Positions 36,735 through 46,073 of a stretch of 64,000 nucleotides of DNA are shown here, piece by piece. Position 1 is the stretch's first letter; each line of letters starts with the position of its first letter. Source of the DNA: Desulfobacterales bacterium (GTDB lineage: Bacteria > Desulfobacterota > Desulfobacteria > Desulfobacterales > Desulfosalsimonadaceae); the NCBI GenBank assembly GCA_018335195.1, contig JAGXKN010000004.1, positions 62,001 to 126,000 of the forward strand, given 5' to 3'. The notes under the pieces are model-generated. The model was not told where the DNA came from. It made no database searches and saw only the letters and a program-made list of their open reading frames with translations. Both the position numbers and the translations under genes were made by a program.

Positions 36735-38242
36735 GACTGTTTTTGGGAAAGGCAATCCGCGGTTTCAGCCGCTTCGGGGTTTTCGGTTTCAGGCTCCGGC
36801 GGGATCGCTTCGTCCCGGATGGGACTGGAAAGCCCGTCAAACACGGACTGGTCGGGTTTGATCCCGGCCAGTTCGTTTAATGCCTTTCGGACTTCCCGGG
36901 CACCCTCAGCATAGATCCGGTGGACCCGGTTGTATTCGTTTTTAACGGTTTTGAGTGGAAAACGGCCCCCGGTTTTTTCAAGGTATCGGAGAACCACCGG
37001 CCTGATGACCTGCCAGGTATCCCTGCGGGTCTGGGTTTCAAGGGGAATGAGCCGGTCAATGTTTTTGAGGCTCCTGTTGTGGCATACCCGAACAAAGAAA
37101 CCCATGGGCCCTACGCGCCACAGGAATAAAAACAGCAGCAGCGCCCCGATGCCTGCTGAAACCGCAATCGGGTCGGTAAAGCCGCCGAAAATCCCGACCG
37201 AAATTCCGGCCAGAACCGCAGCGCCGCCGCAAATCAGGCAGAGCAGGCCGCCGATCAATCCCAGCTTGATGCGAAAATCCCGGAGCCGGGTTCGGTAAGC
37301 GACCATTGCCTCAAGAAGCTGATCCAGGCGTTCGGAGTGGGTTTCAATAAAGGAGGCAAGATTGTCCAGCCGCCGGCGCGGCGCATCCAGGATACCCTCC
37401 TTGAGCTTTTTGCGCTGGTTTTGAAGATGGTAGAGAAACCCGCGGGTGTCCGGGTGGAACGAGTCGGCGTTTCCGGCTGCACGGGAGGAATAGGTAAGGT
37501 GAATCGGGGGAATGTCTTTTCTGCCGGTAATCTGGGAAAGATTCCAGCACAGCGTTCCGTACACCTGGAGCAGGTCGCTTAATGATGCGCATTCATCAAT
37601 GCGGTTGAGCACGAAAAGAACCCGATCCTCAAAAGTGCGGGCCGATATGGTCTCCCGGAGACTGGTATGGGCTTCCCTGACCGTGCCGGCCTTGTGCGGA
37701 TCAAAGAGTACCAGGACTAGGTCGGCCAGTTGGGCCATATCCCCGATCACGTCCTGGTAGTCATACCCCCTGTCCCGCTCAGTGACCGAATCGAGCATGC
37801 CCGGGGTATCGATTAAGGCCAGGTTGCGCAGGAACTGGGAGTTGACTTTTTTTAGCCGGAAGTGCGAGGCGAATCTGTGCCCGTGCTTTTTTAAAATTTC
37901 AAAAGGGTAATCCGGGTCGTTTAACAGGAATTTGCCGTCCCTTTTTTCCGTGGTCCGGACGGGGTCGGCCTCCCCGGCCTCGTCGTCATAGGTGAGGATT
38001 GTAAATGAGTCGTCGGTCGGGGCCTGCCCCACGGCCTGGATGTCAGCCCCCAGAAATTCGTTGATCAGGGTGGATTTGCCCGAGGAATAGTTTCCCACGA
38101 CCAGTACCAGGGGACGCCACTTGATGGTACTTTCCAGGGCTACGTCGGCATATCCGTACTTCAGCGCCGCTGGGGAAAGGTATTCCCGGACCATTTCCAC
38201 CATTTCCAGGCGCAGCGAGTTGATGTAATTTTCCCGGTACAT
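36731..38242 (-). CDS. Dynamin-like GTPase with a membrane hairpin
   Basis: 503 residues from the second in-frame ATG (38242), which has AGGA six bases upstream; ATG 38257 is an alternative. G1 GNYSSGKST about residue 50, APTDD switch, DTPGML (G3) and NRIDE (G4) are well kept. At about 325-385 two long hydrophobic helices (LGLIGGLLCLICGGAAVLAG and a second IGALLLFLFLW) could insert in the membrane. A helical tail follows. It lies tail-to-tail with the ParA/dynamin pair. Confidence 0.85.
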   Translation of the reverse strand: MYRENYINSLRLEMVEMVREYLSPAALKYGYADVALESTIKWRPLVLVVGNYSSGKSTLINEFLGADIQAVGQAPTDDSFTILTYDDEAGEADPVRTTEKRDGKFLLNDPDYPFEILKKHGHRFASHFRLKKVNSQFLRNLALIDTPGMLDSVTERDRGYDYQDVIGDMAQLADLVLVLFDPHKAGTVREAHTSLRETISARTFEDRVLFVLNRIDECASLSDLLQVYGTLCWNLSQITGRKDIPPIHLTYSSRAAGNADSFHPDTRGFLYHLQNQRKKLKEGILDAPRRRLDNLASFIETHSERLDQLLEAMVAYRTRLRDFRIKLGLIGGLLCLICGGAAVLAGISVGIFGGFTDPIAVSAGIGALLLFLFLWRVGPMGFFVRVCHNRSLKNIDRLIPLETQTRRDTWQVIRPVVLRYLEKTGGRFPLKTVKNEYNRVHRIYAEGAREVRKALNELAGIKPDQSVFDGLSSPIRDEAIPPEPETENPEAAETADCLSQKQS

Positions 38243-38452
38243 TTCTCGTCCTGTCATCGTGGGTAACAGATATAGCGCGCCGTTTTTCCGGGCGCCCGGA
38301 CCTTGATCCCCCGAACAACTCCGTTATACCTATCAGCAAAACGCGGCCGGGTCAAGTTTATGCAGCAGCCCAGGCAGGTTTAAAGTGCTTGAAAACTGAA
38401 GACTTTACGGGTAATGTGGGAAAAAATTTTTCTTTTTCAAGGCTTCTGCGTG

Positions 38453-40183
38453 ATGTCTTACGAAATATCCCGAAAATACATGGTTTTTCTTATCCGGCTG
38501 CTGGTGATTGTTGTCACTGCCTATGTGATCATTTTCACGCCGGCCGGAGAGGTAGACAAGTTCCGGGGATATGCTTTTATCGCGTTTTACCTGTTTACCA
38601 ATCTGCTCATGGTCTACTTGCCGGACCGGTATTTTGAAGAAGGGCAGATCTTTTATTTTTTCATGTTTTTTGACACCCTGCTCATTGTGGGGGGGATTTA
38701 CGCGGCCGGGTTGGTCGGCACGGATCTATACCTGGCCTACTTTTTGATTCTCTGCCTGGCAAGCCTCAGCGCGCAATTCCGGTACCTGATGATCAGTGTC
38801 ATGGTGTTTATCGGGCTGTACGGCTGGTTTTTATATAAAAACGGCTACTTTTCCGGTGACATGGCAGTTTCCTATCTGCTGCGCCTGCCGTTTATTCTTG
38901 TCATTGCCATGTTTTACGGGTTTATTGTCACAACTCTGCTTCGCGACCGGGAGCGCCGCTATCACGAAACCCAGGAACGCTACTGGCAGTTGTTTCAATC
39001 CTCGGATGTCTTTGTCTACACCGTGGGCCTGTTTGGCGAATACCTATCTGCAAACCCCAAGCTTTATGAGGCCTACGGGTTTGCAGATGAAGTTTCCATG
39101 CTGGGGCTGTCGTTTTCCCGGTTCCATGACCCAGAGGAAACCGAGCAATTTCAGTCCCGGCTGGATGCCGTGTTTGAGCAGGGCCGGCCGGTGCAGTACG
39201 AGTCCTATGATTCTTATGTGCATCGGTGGCTTTTTCATACATTGAGCCCGATTTTTGATCATTCCCAGCGCAATGTTTTTGCTGTTGCGGTGGTTTCCAA
39301 GGACATCACGGACCGGGTTCAAAAGGAGGAGGAGCTGAAAAAGGCTTATGAGAAACTGCGTGAAACAAGGGATCAGTTGATTCAGAAGGACAAGATGGCC
39401 GCCCTGGGCCGCCTGGCTTCGGGCGTGGCCCACGAGATTCGAAATCCCTTGGAAATCATCTCCATGGGAGTGGATTACCTGGAAAATGCAGTACCAGCAG
39501 ACAATCCGGAAGCTTCCCGTTCCATAGAAAAGATTAATAGCGCCATTGACCGGGCCAATGCCATCATTAATGATGTGCTTAAATTTTCCCGCAAATCCGA
39601 GTCCGTGATCGAGCCGGTGGATATCCGGGCGCTTGTGGCGGAAACTATTTCCATGGGCGATCACCACATTCGAAAGCTCGGCGTGCAGGTGGATCGGCAA
39701 AGCCCTGAGTCTCCCGTGCGGGTGGCAGGAAACCGAAATATGCTCAGCCAGGTATTGCTCAATTTGGTCAACAACGCGGTGGATGCCATGGCTGAGTCAG
39801 ACATCCGAGAACTGTCTCTGCGGGTTTATACGCGAAAGGTCACCGAGGTGGGGTATAAGACCGGGTACCGGCGGGCGGATTATTTCAAGATGGGAGATGA
39901 GATGGTGGTGGTGGAGATTACCGATACCGGTCAGGGGATTGATGAAAATGATTTGCCCAAGATTTTTGAGCCTTTTTTCACGACCAAAGGGGCCGGCCGG
40001 GGCACCGGGCTCGGGCTGAGTCTGGCGCATATGATCATGGACCGCATTATGGGCACCATTGATGTGAGCAGCCGGCCCGGGGCCGGAACGACCTTTTACG
40101 TAAAACTTCAGCCGGAAACAAAACTCCAAATGATCCAAGAGGCCGAATATGACGAACTCCAGAAAAAAAGTGCTGGTCATTGA
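38453..40183 (+). CDS. Membrane sensor histidine kinase with a PAS domain
   Basis: 576 residues from ATG 38453; 38414 is an alternative start. Five to six membrane helices in the first 165 residues, then a PAS-like domain (about 185-290), a short coiled coil, the H-box SGVAHEIRNPLEII, N-box QVLLNLVNNAVDAM, and the ATP-binding DTGQGI and TKGAGRGTGLGLS boxes. Overlaps the receiver gene by 35 bases. The signal is unknown; the coupled transporter suggests a link with cobalamin or metal chelates. Confidence 0.9.
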   Translation: MSYEISRKYMVFLIRLLVIVVTAYVIIFTPAGEVDKFRGYAFIAFYLFTNLLMVYLPDRYFEEGQIFYFFMFFDTLLIVGGIYAAGLVGTDLYLAYFLILCLASLSAQFRYLMISVMVFIGLYGWFLYKNGYFSGDMAVSYLLRLPFILVIAMFYGFIVTTLLRDRERRYHETQERYWQLFQSSDVFVYTVGLFGEYLSANPKLYEAYGFADEVSMLGLSFSRFHDPEETEQFQSRLDAVFEQGRPVQYESYDSYVHRWLFHTLSPIFDHSQRNVFAVAVVSKDITDRVQKEEELKKAYEKLRETRDQLIQKDKMAALGRLASGVAHEIRNPLEIISMGVDYLENAVPADNPEASRSIEKINSAIDRANAIINDVLKFSRKSESVIEPVDIRALVAETISMGDHHIRKLGVQVDRQSPESPVRVAGNRNMLSQVLLNLVNNAVDAMAESDIRELSLRVYTRKVTEVGYKTGYRRADYFKMGDEMVVVEITDTGQGIDENDLPKIFEPFFTTKGAGRGTGLGLSLAHMIMDRIMGTIDVSSRPGAGTTFYVKLQPETKLQMIQEAEYDELQKKSAGH

Positions 40184-40541
40184 CGACGAGGAGGATTTCT
40201 GTTTTTTTGTCCGGGAAAATCTGGCCAATACCGGCAGATTCGAGGTGGTGATTGCCACTAAAGGCTTGCGGGGCATTGAACTGGCCGAAGTCGAGGCACC
40301 GGATATCATCCTGCTCGACATGGTGATGCCGGATATGGGCGGTGAGGAAATTCTGGAAAAATTGCGGGAAAACCGTCGAACCGCCGAAATTCCGGTGGTG
40401 TTTCTAACCGCCCTGGCTACCCGGCAGGACACCGGCAGCGAGGTTTTTAAAAAAATCGGAGATTCATATTTTGTCGCCAAGCCGGTGCGGACCCGGGAAC
40501 TGATCCGTGCCATTGATTATTTCCTGGGTGCAAACGCGTAA
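40149..40541 (+). CDS. Single-domain response regulator
   Basis: 130 residues: only a receiver domain. Acidic pair DDEED at 12-16, phospho-Asp in IILLDMVMPDMGG, Thr in FLTALAT and Lys in VAKPVRT. There is no output domain, so it acts through protein contact or a phosphorelay. It overlaps the kinase end, and its stop shares a base with the btuF start. Confidence 0.9.
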   Translation: MTNSRKKVLVIDDEEDFCFFVRENLANTGRFEVVIATKGLRGIELAEVEAPDIILLDMVMPDMGGEEILEKLRENRRTAEIPVVFLTALATRQDTGSEVFKKIGDSYFVAKPVRTRELIRAIDYFLGANA

Positions 40542-41479
40542 TGCTCGCCCTAAGTAGGCCTGTTTACAGCAGATATCTTATCTTTATGCCCTTCTGCATT
40601 GTTTTTTTTGTATTGCTGCTTGGTGCCGCCGGTCTGCGGGCGGAAATGGTCACCGATCATGCCGGCAGGCAGGTTGACGTGCCCGAAAATCCAATTCGGG
40701 TGGTGAGCTTGGCCCCCAGTATCACGGAGATCGTTTTTGCAGTGGACCGGGGCGATCGGCTGGTCGGGGTGACCGAATACAGCAACTATCCGCAGAATGC
40801 CCGGGAAATTCCATCCGTGGGCTCATACGTGTACCTGGACCTTGAAAAGATCTTTTCCCTGGAACCCGACCTGTGCATTGCCATCAAGGACGGCAATCCC
40901 ATCGGGGTGATCCGGCGGCTGCAGGAACTCGATATCCCGGTGTTTGCCGTAAATCCCAGGGATCTGGAATCGGTAATGACCTCGCTGTCCGATATCGGTG
41001 CATTGCTCGGGACGAAAAAAAAAGCCGATGAAGTGGTGGCGGACATGAAAACCCGGATAAAGCGGGTTCGGCAAAAAGTGGATGAGATATCCCGCCGACC
41101 CGGTGTCTTTTTCCAGATCGGAATTTCTCCCATTGTTTCAGCCGGGACCGACACTTTTATTCATGAACTGATTGTCGAGGCAGGCGGCCGGAACCTGGCT
41201 GCCGACAACACCGGGTATCCGCGCTATACCACGGAGGAGGTCCTGGCCCTGGCCCCGGAGATTATCGTCGTAACATCCATGGCCCGGGCGCAGATGTTTG
41301 ACAAGGTCCTGAAAAAGTATCAAAAGTGGGAGGATCTGCCCGCGGTGGCCCATAATCGCATTTACCTGGTCAACTCGGATCTGGTGGACCGTCCTTCGCC
41401 ACGGCTGGTCAAGGGACTTGAAAAACTGACCCGGCTGATACATCCGGAACTGTTCGAAGCGGATTCAGAAAGCAACTGA
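40541..41479 (+). CDS. Periplasmic binding protein of a cobalamin/siderophore-type ABC transporter
   Basis: 312 residues, BtuF-like. The start overlaps the receiver stop (TAATG). A signal peptide (about 15-38, ending GLRA) precedes a class-III binding fold: RVVSLAPSITEIVFAV, VGVTEYSNYP and the paired YLDLEKIFSLEPDL. Delivers the ligand to the 41481 permease. Confidence 0.85.
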   Translation: MLALSRPVYSRYLIFMPFCIVFFVLLLGAAGLRAEMVTDHAGRQVDVPENPIRVVSLAPSITEIVFAVDRGDRLVGVTEYSNYPQNAREIPSVGSYVYLDLEKIFSLEPDLCIAIKDGNPIGVIRRLQELDIPVFAVNPRDLESVMTSLSDIGALLGTKKKADEVVADMKTRIKRVRQKVDEISRRPGVFFQIGISPIVSAGTDTFIHELIVEAGGRNLAADNTGYPRYTTEEVLALAPEIIVVTSMARAQMFDKVLKKYQKWEDLPAVAHNRIYLVNSDLVDRPSPRLVKGLEKLTRLIHPELFEADSESN

Positions 41480-41480
41480 G

Positions 41481-42482
41481 ATGTCCGGTGTGTTTAAAAA
41501 TATCGTCGCTGTTTCCTGTCTGCTGGTCGTGCTGCTGGTAATAACAATATTTCTGGGCCTGAGCATGGGTTCTTCCGGTGCCGGGTTTTCCGCAATTGCC
41601 CAGGCCGTAAGCGATGCTTTTCACAGCGGGAGCATGATGCACGATATTATCTGGAAAATCCGGTTTCCCCGGGTGATTCTGGCTGCCCTGGTCGGAGCCA
41701 CCCTGTCTTTGGGCGGGCTGGTCTTCCAGGCGCTTTTGCGAAATCCGCTTGCAGAGCCCTATATTCTGGGAATTTCCGGAGGATCCGCCATTGGCGCAAT
41801 CATCGGGATACTGCTCGGCCTGGCGCGATTTCCCGGGGTGGGCATCCTGGCGTTTATCGGGGGCATGGCTACCCTGTTTCTGGTGCTGGGTATCGCCGCC
41901 GGCCGGACCGTGGCCCAAAAGGAATCCCTGTTGCTGGCCGGGGTCATGGTCAATGCGTTTTGCTCGGCGGTGATCATGTTTCTGATTTCCCTGTCCAGAG
42001 ACGCCAGGCTGCACAACATCATGTTCTGGCTCATGGGCGATCTTTCCTCTGCAAGCGCCTCCGAGGTGATGGCGCTGGGGGTCATGGTGCTGCCGTGTTT
42101 TGTCCTGGTCTTCTGGATGTCCCACAGGATGAACCTGCTGCTGATGGGCGGGGAAATGGCCCAGTCCATGGGTGTCAATGTCCGGCTGGTAACCCTGACC
42201 CTGCTGGTGATCACCTCGTTTATGACCAGTGCCACAGTGGCCCAGTGCGGGCTGATCGCCTTTGTGGGACTGGTGATTCCCCATCTGCTTCGGCTGTTGA
42301 TGGGCTCGGATCACCGGGTGCTGGTCCCGGCCTGCATTTTCGGCGGCGGCGCCTACCTGGTAATCTGTGATCTTCTGGCAAGAACCCTGCCCCGGCAGGG
42401 AGAGATGCCGGCCGGCGTGATTACCGCCATGGTGGGCGCGCCGGTATTTATTTTCCTGCTGAGAAGAAGGGGCGGTTCATGA
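41481..42482 (+). CDS. FecCD/BtuC-family ABC permease
   Basis: 333 residues with about ten hydrophobic helices. PRVILAALVGATLSLGGLVF, NPLAEPYILGISGGSAIGA and CGLIAFVGLVIPHLLRLLMG are the standard BtuC/FecCD marks. One base after the binding protein. Confidence 0.92.
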   Translation: MSGVFKNIVAVSCLLVVLLVITIFLGLSMGSSGAGFSAIAQAVSDAFHSGSMMHDIIWKIRFPRVILAALVGATLSLGGLVFQALLRNPLAEPYILGISGGSAIGAIIGILLGLARFPGVGILAFIGGMATLFLVLGIAAGRTVAQKESLLLAGVMVNAFCSAVIMFLISLSRDARLHNIMFWLMGDLSSASASEVMALGVMVLPCFVLVFWMSHRMNLLLMGGEMAQSMGVNVRLVTLTLLVITSFMTSATVAQCGLIAFVGLVIPHLLRLLMGSDHRVLVPACIFGGGAYLVICDLLARTLPRQGEMPAGVITAMVGAPVFIFLLRRRGGS

Positions 42483-43297
42483 CAAGGGTGATCGAGGTCA
42501 AGGGCGTTTGTGCCTCCTACGGGGATCAGCCGGTGCTCGATGCGCTTTGTTTTGCCGTGGACAAGGGGGAATGCTTTATCGTAATCGGCCCCAACGGTTC
42601 GGGCAAAACCACCCTGATGAAACTGGCAACCGGCATACACCGGCCGGATGCAGGAGAGATCTTCATCGGCGGAAATCCGATCCGGAGCTATGGCAGAAAA
42701 GCCCTAGCCCGCAAGATGGCCTTTGTCCCGCAGCAGGTCCCGCTGGACTTTCCATTCCGGGTTCGGGACGTGGTGCTCTTTGGCCGAAGCCCCCATCTCG
42801 GGACCTTTGGACTGGAATCCGTGCATGACCGCACTCTGGCCGACCAGGCCATGGAATTCATGGAAGTCGGGCACCTGGCCGAGCGTCGGATGGATCAGTT
42901 AAGCGGCGGGGAACGCCAGCGGGTGTTCATCGCCCGCGCCATATGCCAGGAGCCGGAGATCATGATCCTCGATGAGCCCACCGCCGCCCTGGATATCGCG
43001 CATCAGCTCCGGGTCATGGATCTGATGGAGAAGATGAAGACCGAAAAGGGGATCACGGTGGTCATGGTTTCCCATGACGTCAACCTGGCGGCCATGTACG
43101 CGGATACGCTTCTGCTTTTGCACCGCGGGCGAAAAGTCCATTGCGGGCCCCCGGGTGAAGTCCTCACCTACAAGACGCTGGAGGAAACATACGGCTGTCA
43201 GCTGCTGGTGGACCAAAGCCCGCTTGGGCCAATGCCGCGGGTCACCCCGGTTCCGGGAAGATACATCCGCGAGGATCTCAAGGGGCTTGACCGGTAA
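42479..43297 (+). CDS. ABC transporter ATP-binding protein, BtuD/FecE type
   Basis: 272 residues. Walker A GPNGSGKTT, Q-loop FVPQQVP, signature LSGGERQRVFIARA and Walker B IMILDEPTAALD. Overlaps the permease by 4 bases. C-terminal 40 residues carry the usual family extension. Its tail overlaps the convergent YcaO gene by 20 bases. No cobalamin riboswitch precedes the set. Confidence 0.93.
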   Translation: MTRVIEVKGVCASYGDQPVLDALCFAVDKGECFIVIGPNGSGKTTLMKLATGIHRPDAGEIFIGGNPIRSYGRKALARKMAFVPQQVPLDFPFRVRDVVLFGRSPHLGTFGLESVHDRTLADQAMEFMEVGHLAERRMDQLSGGERQRVFIARAICQEPEIMILDEPTAALDIAHQLRVMDLMEKMKTEKGITVVMVSHDVNLAAMYADTLLLLHRGRKVHCGPPGEVLTYKTLEETYGCQLLVDQSPLGPMPRVTPVPGRYIREDLKGLDR

Positions 43298-45014
43298 GTT
43301 TCTCCAGGCCCTGCCGGGCGAAGTCAATGCCCGGATCGAGTTCCAGGGCGATGCGGAAATAGGCGATGGCGGTTTCAATGTCCCCGGTTTCCCGGTAATT
43401 GACGGCCAGGTTGGCGTAATCAATGGCAGAGGCGGGATTTAACCGGATCACCCGGGAGAAGCTGTCAATGGCCGCCTCATGTTTTCCGCGTTTGAAATGG
43501 CAGAAGCCGGCAAGATTATGCAGGTCGGTGCGCGCCGCATCCCAGCCAAGCCCCGATTCCGCGGCTTTAAGCGCTTTTTCGTATGCCCCCGTTTCCTTGT
43601 ATGCCTGCCCCAGAAAGGAATAGATGCTTGGGATATCCTGAGCATCGGGGTCCAGTTCCATGGCTTTTTCAAAATACGCAACAGCCGATTCAGGTGCGTC
43701 CAGTTCAAGGTGTACCCGGCCCAGGTAGAACTGCACGTAATATTTTCCGGGCAGCAGGCGATCGATTTCGGATAATTCCGCAACGGCGCGTTTTGGGGCG
43801 TATTTTTCCGCCGCCAGCCTTGCGCAGAACATGCCCACGCTGGATGCTTCGGCCCGTTCCCGGAAACGCGCGCCCGGGATCATCGAATATAGCGCCGGAA
43901 TACCCAGTCCCGGGTGCGTGGTGTCAATACTGAAGGTTTCCATGTCCCTTTGTTCCAGTGCGGCCAGGCAGTGATTGACTTCAATCCGGATATTGGGATC
44001 GGAAAGATCCGGCAGGTCGCGGATGGAGATCGTCTGGCCCGGGTTGATGATGAAATCCGCCGCTGTGATATCCTGGAACTTGGGCAGCCCGCTTGCCACG
44101 TAGTTCGCACCGGAGTTGAAATCGCCTGCAAGCTGGGCGGTTTCGGAAAGGGCCCGGGAGAAGGCCTTTTGCGGGTCCGGTGCGGCGCCCGCGGTCCACA
44201 CGATCTCGCTTTGCTCCGGAAACGTCTCCGGGTCCCAGGCCAGCACGCCCACGGTGGCAATACCCATGTCCAGGGTGAAATCCGAAGCATAAATCCGAAT
44301 GTTGTTTGTACGGTATTTTTCCACCATTTCCCGGACCATGGGATCATCTGCGGAATCCGGGTCAATTGCCGGCACCCGGATCCGTTCCCGGCTCACCCGG
44401 GCCGATACGTGGCGTTCCACGATTTCGCAGACCCCTTGGCAGAGCGCTTCCTCCAGGCAGTTGCCCGCGGATGTGCCGTTGAATTCGTTGATGGTAAAAA
44501 ACCAGTCAAACGGGATGAGCACGGATTCCTGCCGGGTCAGGTTGGCTCCGCGGGCCCACTTGAGTTCCAGCCGGTCAAAAGCCCGGCGGGCTGCATCCAG
44601 ATCTTCGGCGGTGTCATGAACGGATCTGGCGATATCCTTGAAATCCATGGCTTGGGCGCCCATTTCCGGCCGGGTGCCGGTGCGGAAGTTTGCCGGGTTT
44701 TGGGCAAAGCTGTAAAAGCTGAATCGTTCCACCAGCTCCATGACCGCGCTGGCCTCTGCCTGGGCCGGAGTGGCGCCTTTTCCCATCTGCTTGGCCGTGC
44801 CTGTCAGTTCTTTGGCATCCGGGCCGCAAACGCTGAAATAGACCGGGATATCCAGGCGGCCGTTGTCGATGCGCATAGTTTCATCCAGGATCTGCAGGCC
44901 TTGTTGGGCAAAACGCTGCTTGATCCTTGCCACGGTTTGTTCGGGCGGCGACGTTTTGTCCTGGTCTTCGGTGTACTGCTTATATGCGTCTTTCAGGGTC
45001 CATTTGGGATCCAA
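43278..45014 (-). CDS. YcaO-domain protein with C-terminal TPR repeats
   Basis: 578 residues from TTG 45014 (GGGAG upstream), giving the expected beginning DPKWTLKDAYKQYT; an upstream TTG at 45122 is possible but adds an atypical basic segment. YcaO domain about 1-380: MGKGATPAQAEASAVMELVE and the ATP-binding EALCQGVCEIVERH box. Three or more TPR units follow (about 420-570: IYSFLGQAYKETGAYEKAL and similar). YcaO enzymes activate amides with ATP to make azolines, thioamides or amidines. No precursor peptide, TfuA or dehydrogenase adjoins, so the substrate is unknown; a protein modification is possible. Confidence 0.87.
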   Translation of the reverse strand: MDPKWTLKDAYKQYTEDQDKTSPPEQTVARIKQRFAQQGLQILDETMRIDNGRLDIPVYFSVCGPDAKELTGTAKQMGKGATPAQAEASAVMELVERFSFYSFAQNPANFRTGTRPEMGAQAMDFKDIARSVHDTAEDLDAARRAFDRLELKWARGANLTRQESVLIPFDWFFTINEFNGTSAGNCLEEALCQGVCEIVERHVSARVSRERIRVPAIDPDSADDPMVREMVEKYRTNNIRIYASDFTLDMGIATVGVLAWDPETFPEQSEIVWTAGAAPDPQKAFSRALSETAQLAGDFNSGANYVASGLPKFQDITAADFIINPGQTISIRDLPDLSDPNIRIEVNHCLAALEQRDMETFSIDTTHPGLGIPALYSMIPGARFRERAEASSVGMFCARLAAEKYAPKRAVAELSEIDRLLPGKYYVQFYLGRVHLELDAPESAVAYFEKAMELDPDAQDIPSIYSFLGQAYKETGAYEKALKAAESGLGWDAARTDLHNLAGFCHFKRGKHEAAIDSFSRVIRLNPASAIDYANLAVNYRETGDIETAIAYFRIALELDPGIDFARQGLEKLTGQAP

Positions 45015-45150
45015 CAGATTTCTCCCTGCCTTCGGGTTGAAAAAAATGATTTTCCGGCACCGGCGCCGGTAAAAGTTTTTAACATAGGCAAGCACACCCG
45101 CTCCGTCAAGACTTTTGGCCAATTCTTAATTGAACACCCCCCTAATGGAA

Positions 45151-45194
45151 ATCGGTATCGGGATCGGTATCGAAGGAAAAATCCCGACACCGAT
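45151..45194. repeat. ATCGGTATCG-type palindromic repeat, copy 3
   Basis: Arms 45151-45164 (ATCGGTATCGGGAT) and 45181-45194 (ATCCCGACACCGAT) pair with one mismatch. Just upstream of the YcaO gene. Confidence 0.6.
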
Positions 45195-45304
45195 CATGAC
45201 GGCGCGCCAGATGCATCTGCGCCATCCCTTGCCGGCAAACCCCGGCCAACCCTCTCTATAATGCCAACAATATCGTCCTGAAGGGCCTCAAAATTCCCCG
45301 TGTA

Positions 45305-45328
45305 GGGGCGAACCTGTGTGTTCGCCCC
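45305..45328. repeat. Perfect 9-bp inverted repeat
   Basis: GGGGCGAAC and GTTCGCCCC flank a six-base loop CTGTGT. This GTAGGGGCGAAC wording is known from dispersed intergenic repeats in many bacteria. No T-run follows. Confidence 0.7.
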
Positions 45329-45395
45329 GGGGTTTCCGGAAGCTTTCAATATTGTCCGGCGCTGCAAAAAAATACGGTGGCTTCAAGGGTTTTCG

Positions 45396-45485
45396 CAGGG
45401 GCGGGACGGCGGGTATAATTTGTTCGAATGCTGACCGCTGGCGCGCTCAATGCATCTCACAAATCATCCCCGCCGTCCGCCCCTG
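45396..45485. repeat. 90-bp element with long imperfect terminal inverted repeats
   Basis: Arms 45396-45423 and 45459-45485 are complementary over 27-28 bases with one indel and two mismatches (CAGGGGCGG(G)ACGGCGGG...TTTGT), around a 35-base centre. It looks like a small non-autonomous mobile repeat or an RNA hairpin. Confidence 0.7.
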
Positions 45486-46073
45486 TCCAAACCCCGTGGT
45501 AAGTCCCCAATCTATTACCGGAAGGTTTCAAATATCCTGGAATTCAAAGACAAATCATTCAAATTGTGGCACCCGGCAGGGTTTTCTCGTGCGGAGATTG
45601 ACGGGGCTTCCGCATGGCGCATTTGCACGAGGGTCGGAGCAGCTCTTGGCGAAGCGGAGCAGGCGGCCGGCTTTGTCTGAGCCGACAGCCGAGTTTGCCG
45701 AGCCGCCGCGAAGCGACTCTTAGAGATGCCCGGCTCGAGTGCAGCGACATGCGGTTGCCCCGGCAAGCGAAGCACGCGGCGATGCGTTGAAGACTGCTTT
45801 TACCAGGGCCTTTCAACTTCATAAGGCTCTGAAAAAAACATGGGGCTTCCCGGTTTTTCGCATTATCGGCCAGCGGTTTTAAATCTGTTTCTTAACGTGA
45901 AGCGCTTTGCAAGGGCTAAAACGTTTTGCCGGCATCCTTCAAAACCCGCCTTGCGGCAAACAGCCCGGGATGTTATGAAATAGTGGTACGTAGGAATTCG
46001 TCCGGAGGCGATTGATCCTTGAGTTCTTCGGGGTTTTCATATCTTTTGACAACACGCATAAAGGGGGCAGGGT

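Larger units (their letters stand above)
45123..46073. other. 950-base gene-free, repeat-rich region
   Basis: Divergent gap between the YcaO gene and corA. It contains the 45151-45194 palindrome, the 45305-45328 hairpin, the 45396-45485 inverted repeat and a GC-rich stretch at 45580-45800 with self-complementary GGCGGC/GCCGCC and recurring GCGAAGCG. The open frames at 45316-45723 (+) and 45559-45822 (-) show no family features. Confidence 0.6.

Noticed and set aside
40300-40560. Cobalamin riboswitch before the btuF-like gene
   Set aside because: The start overlaps the receiver gene; there is no leader and no B12-box sequence.
43914-45281. 455-codon plus-strand open frame opposite the YcaO gene
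   Set aside because: Antisense to a protein with YcaO and TPR motifs; no signature of its own.
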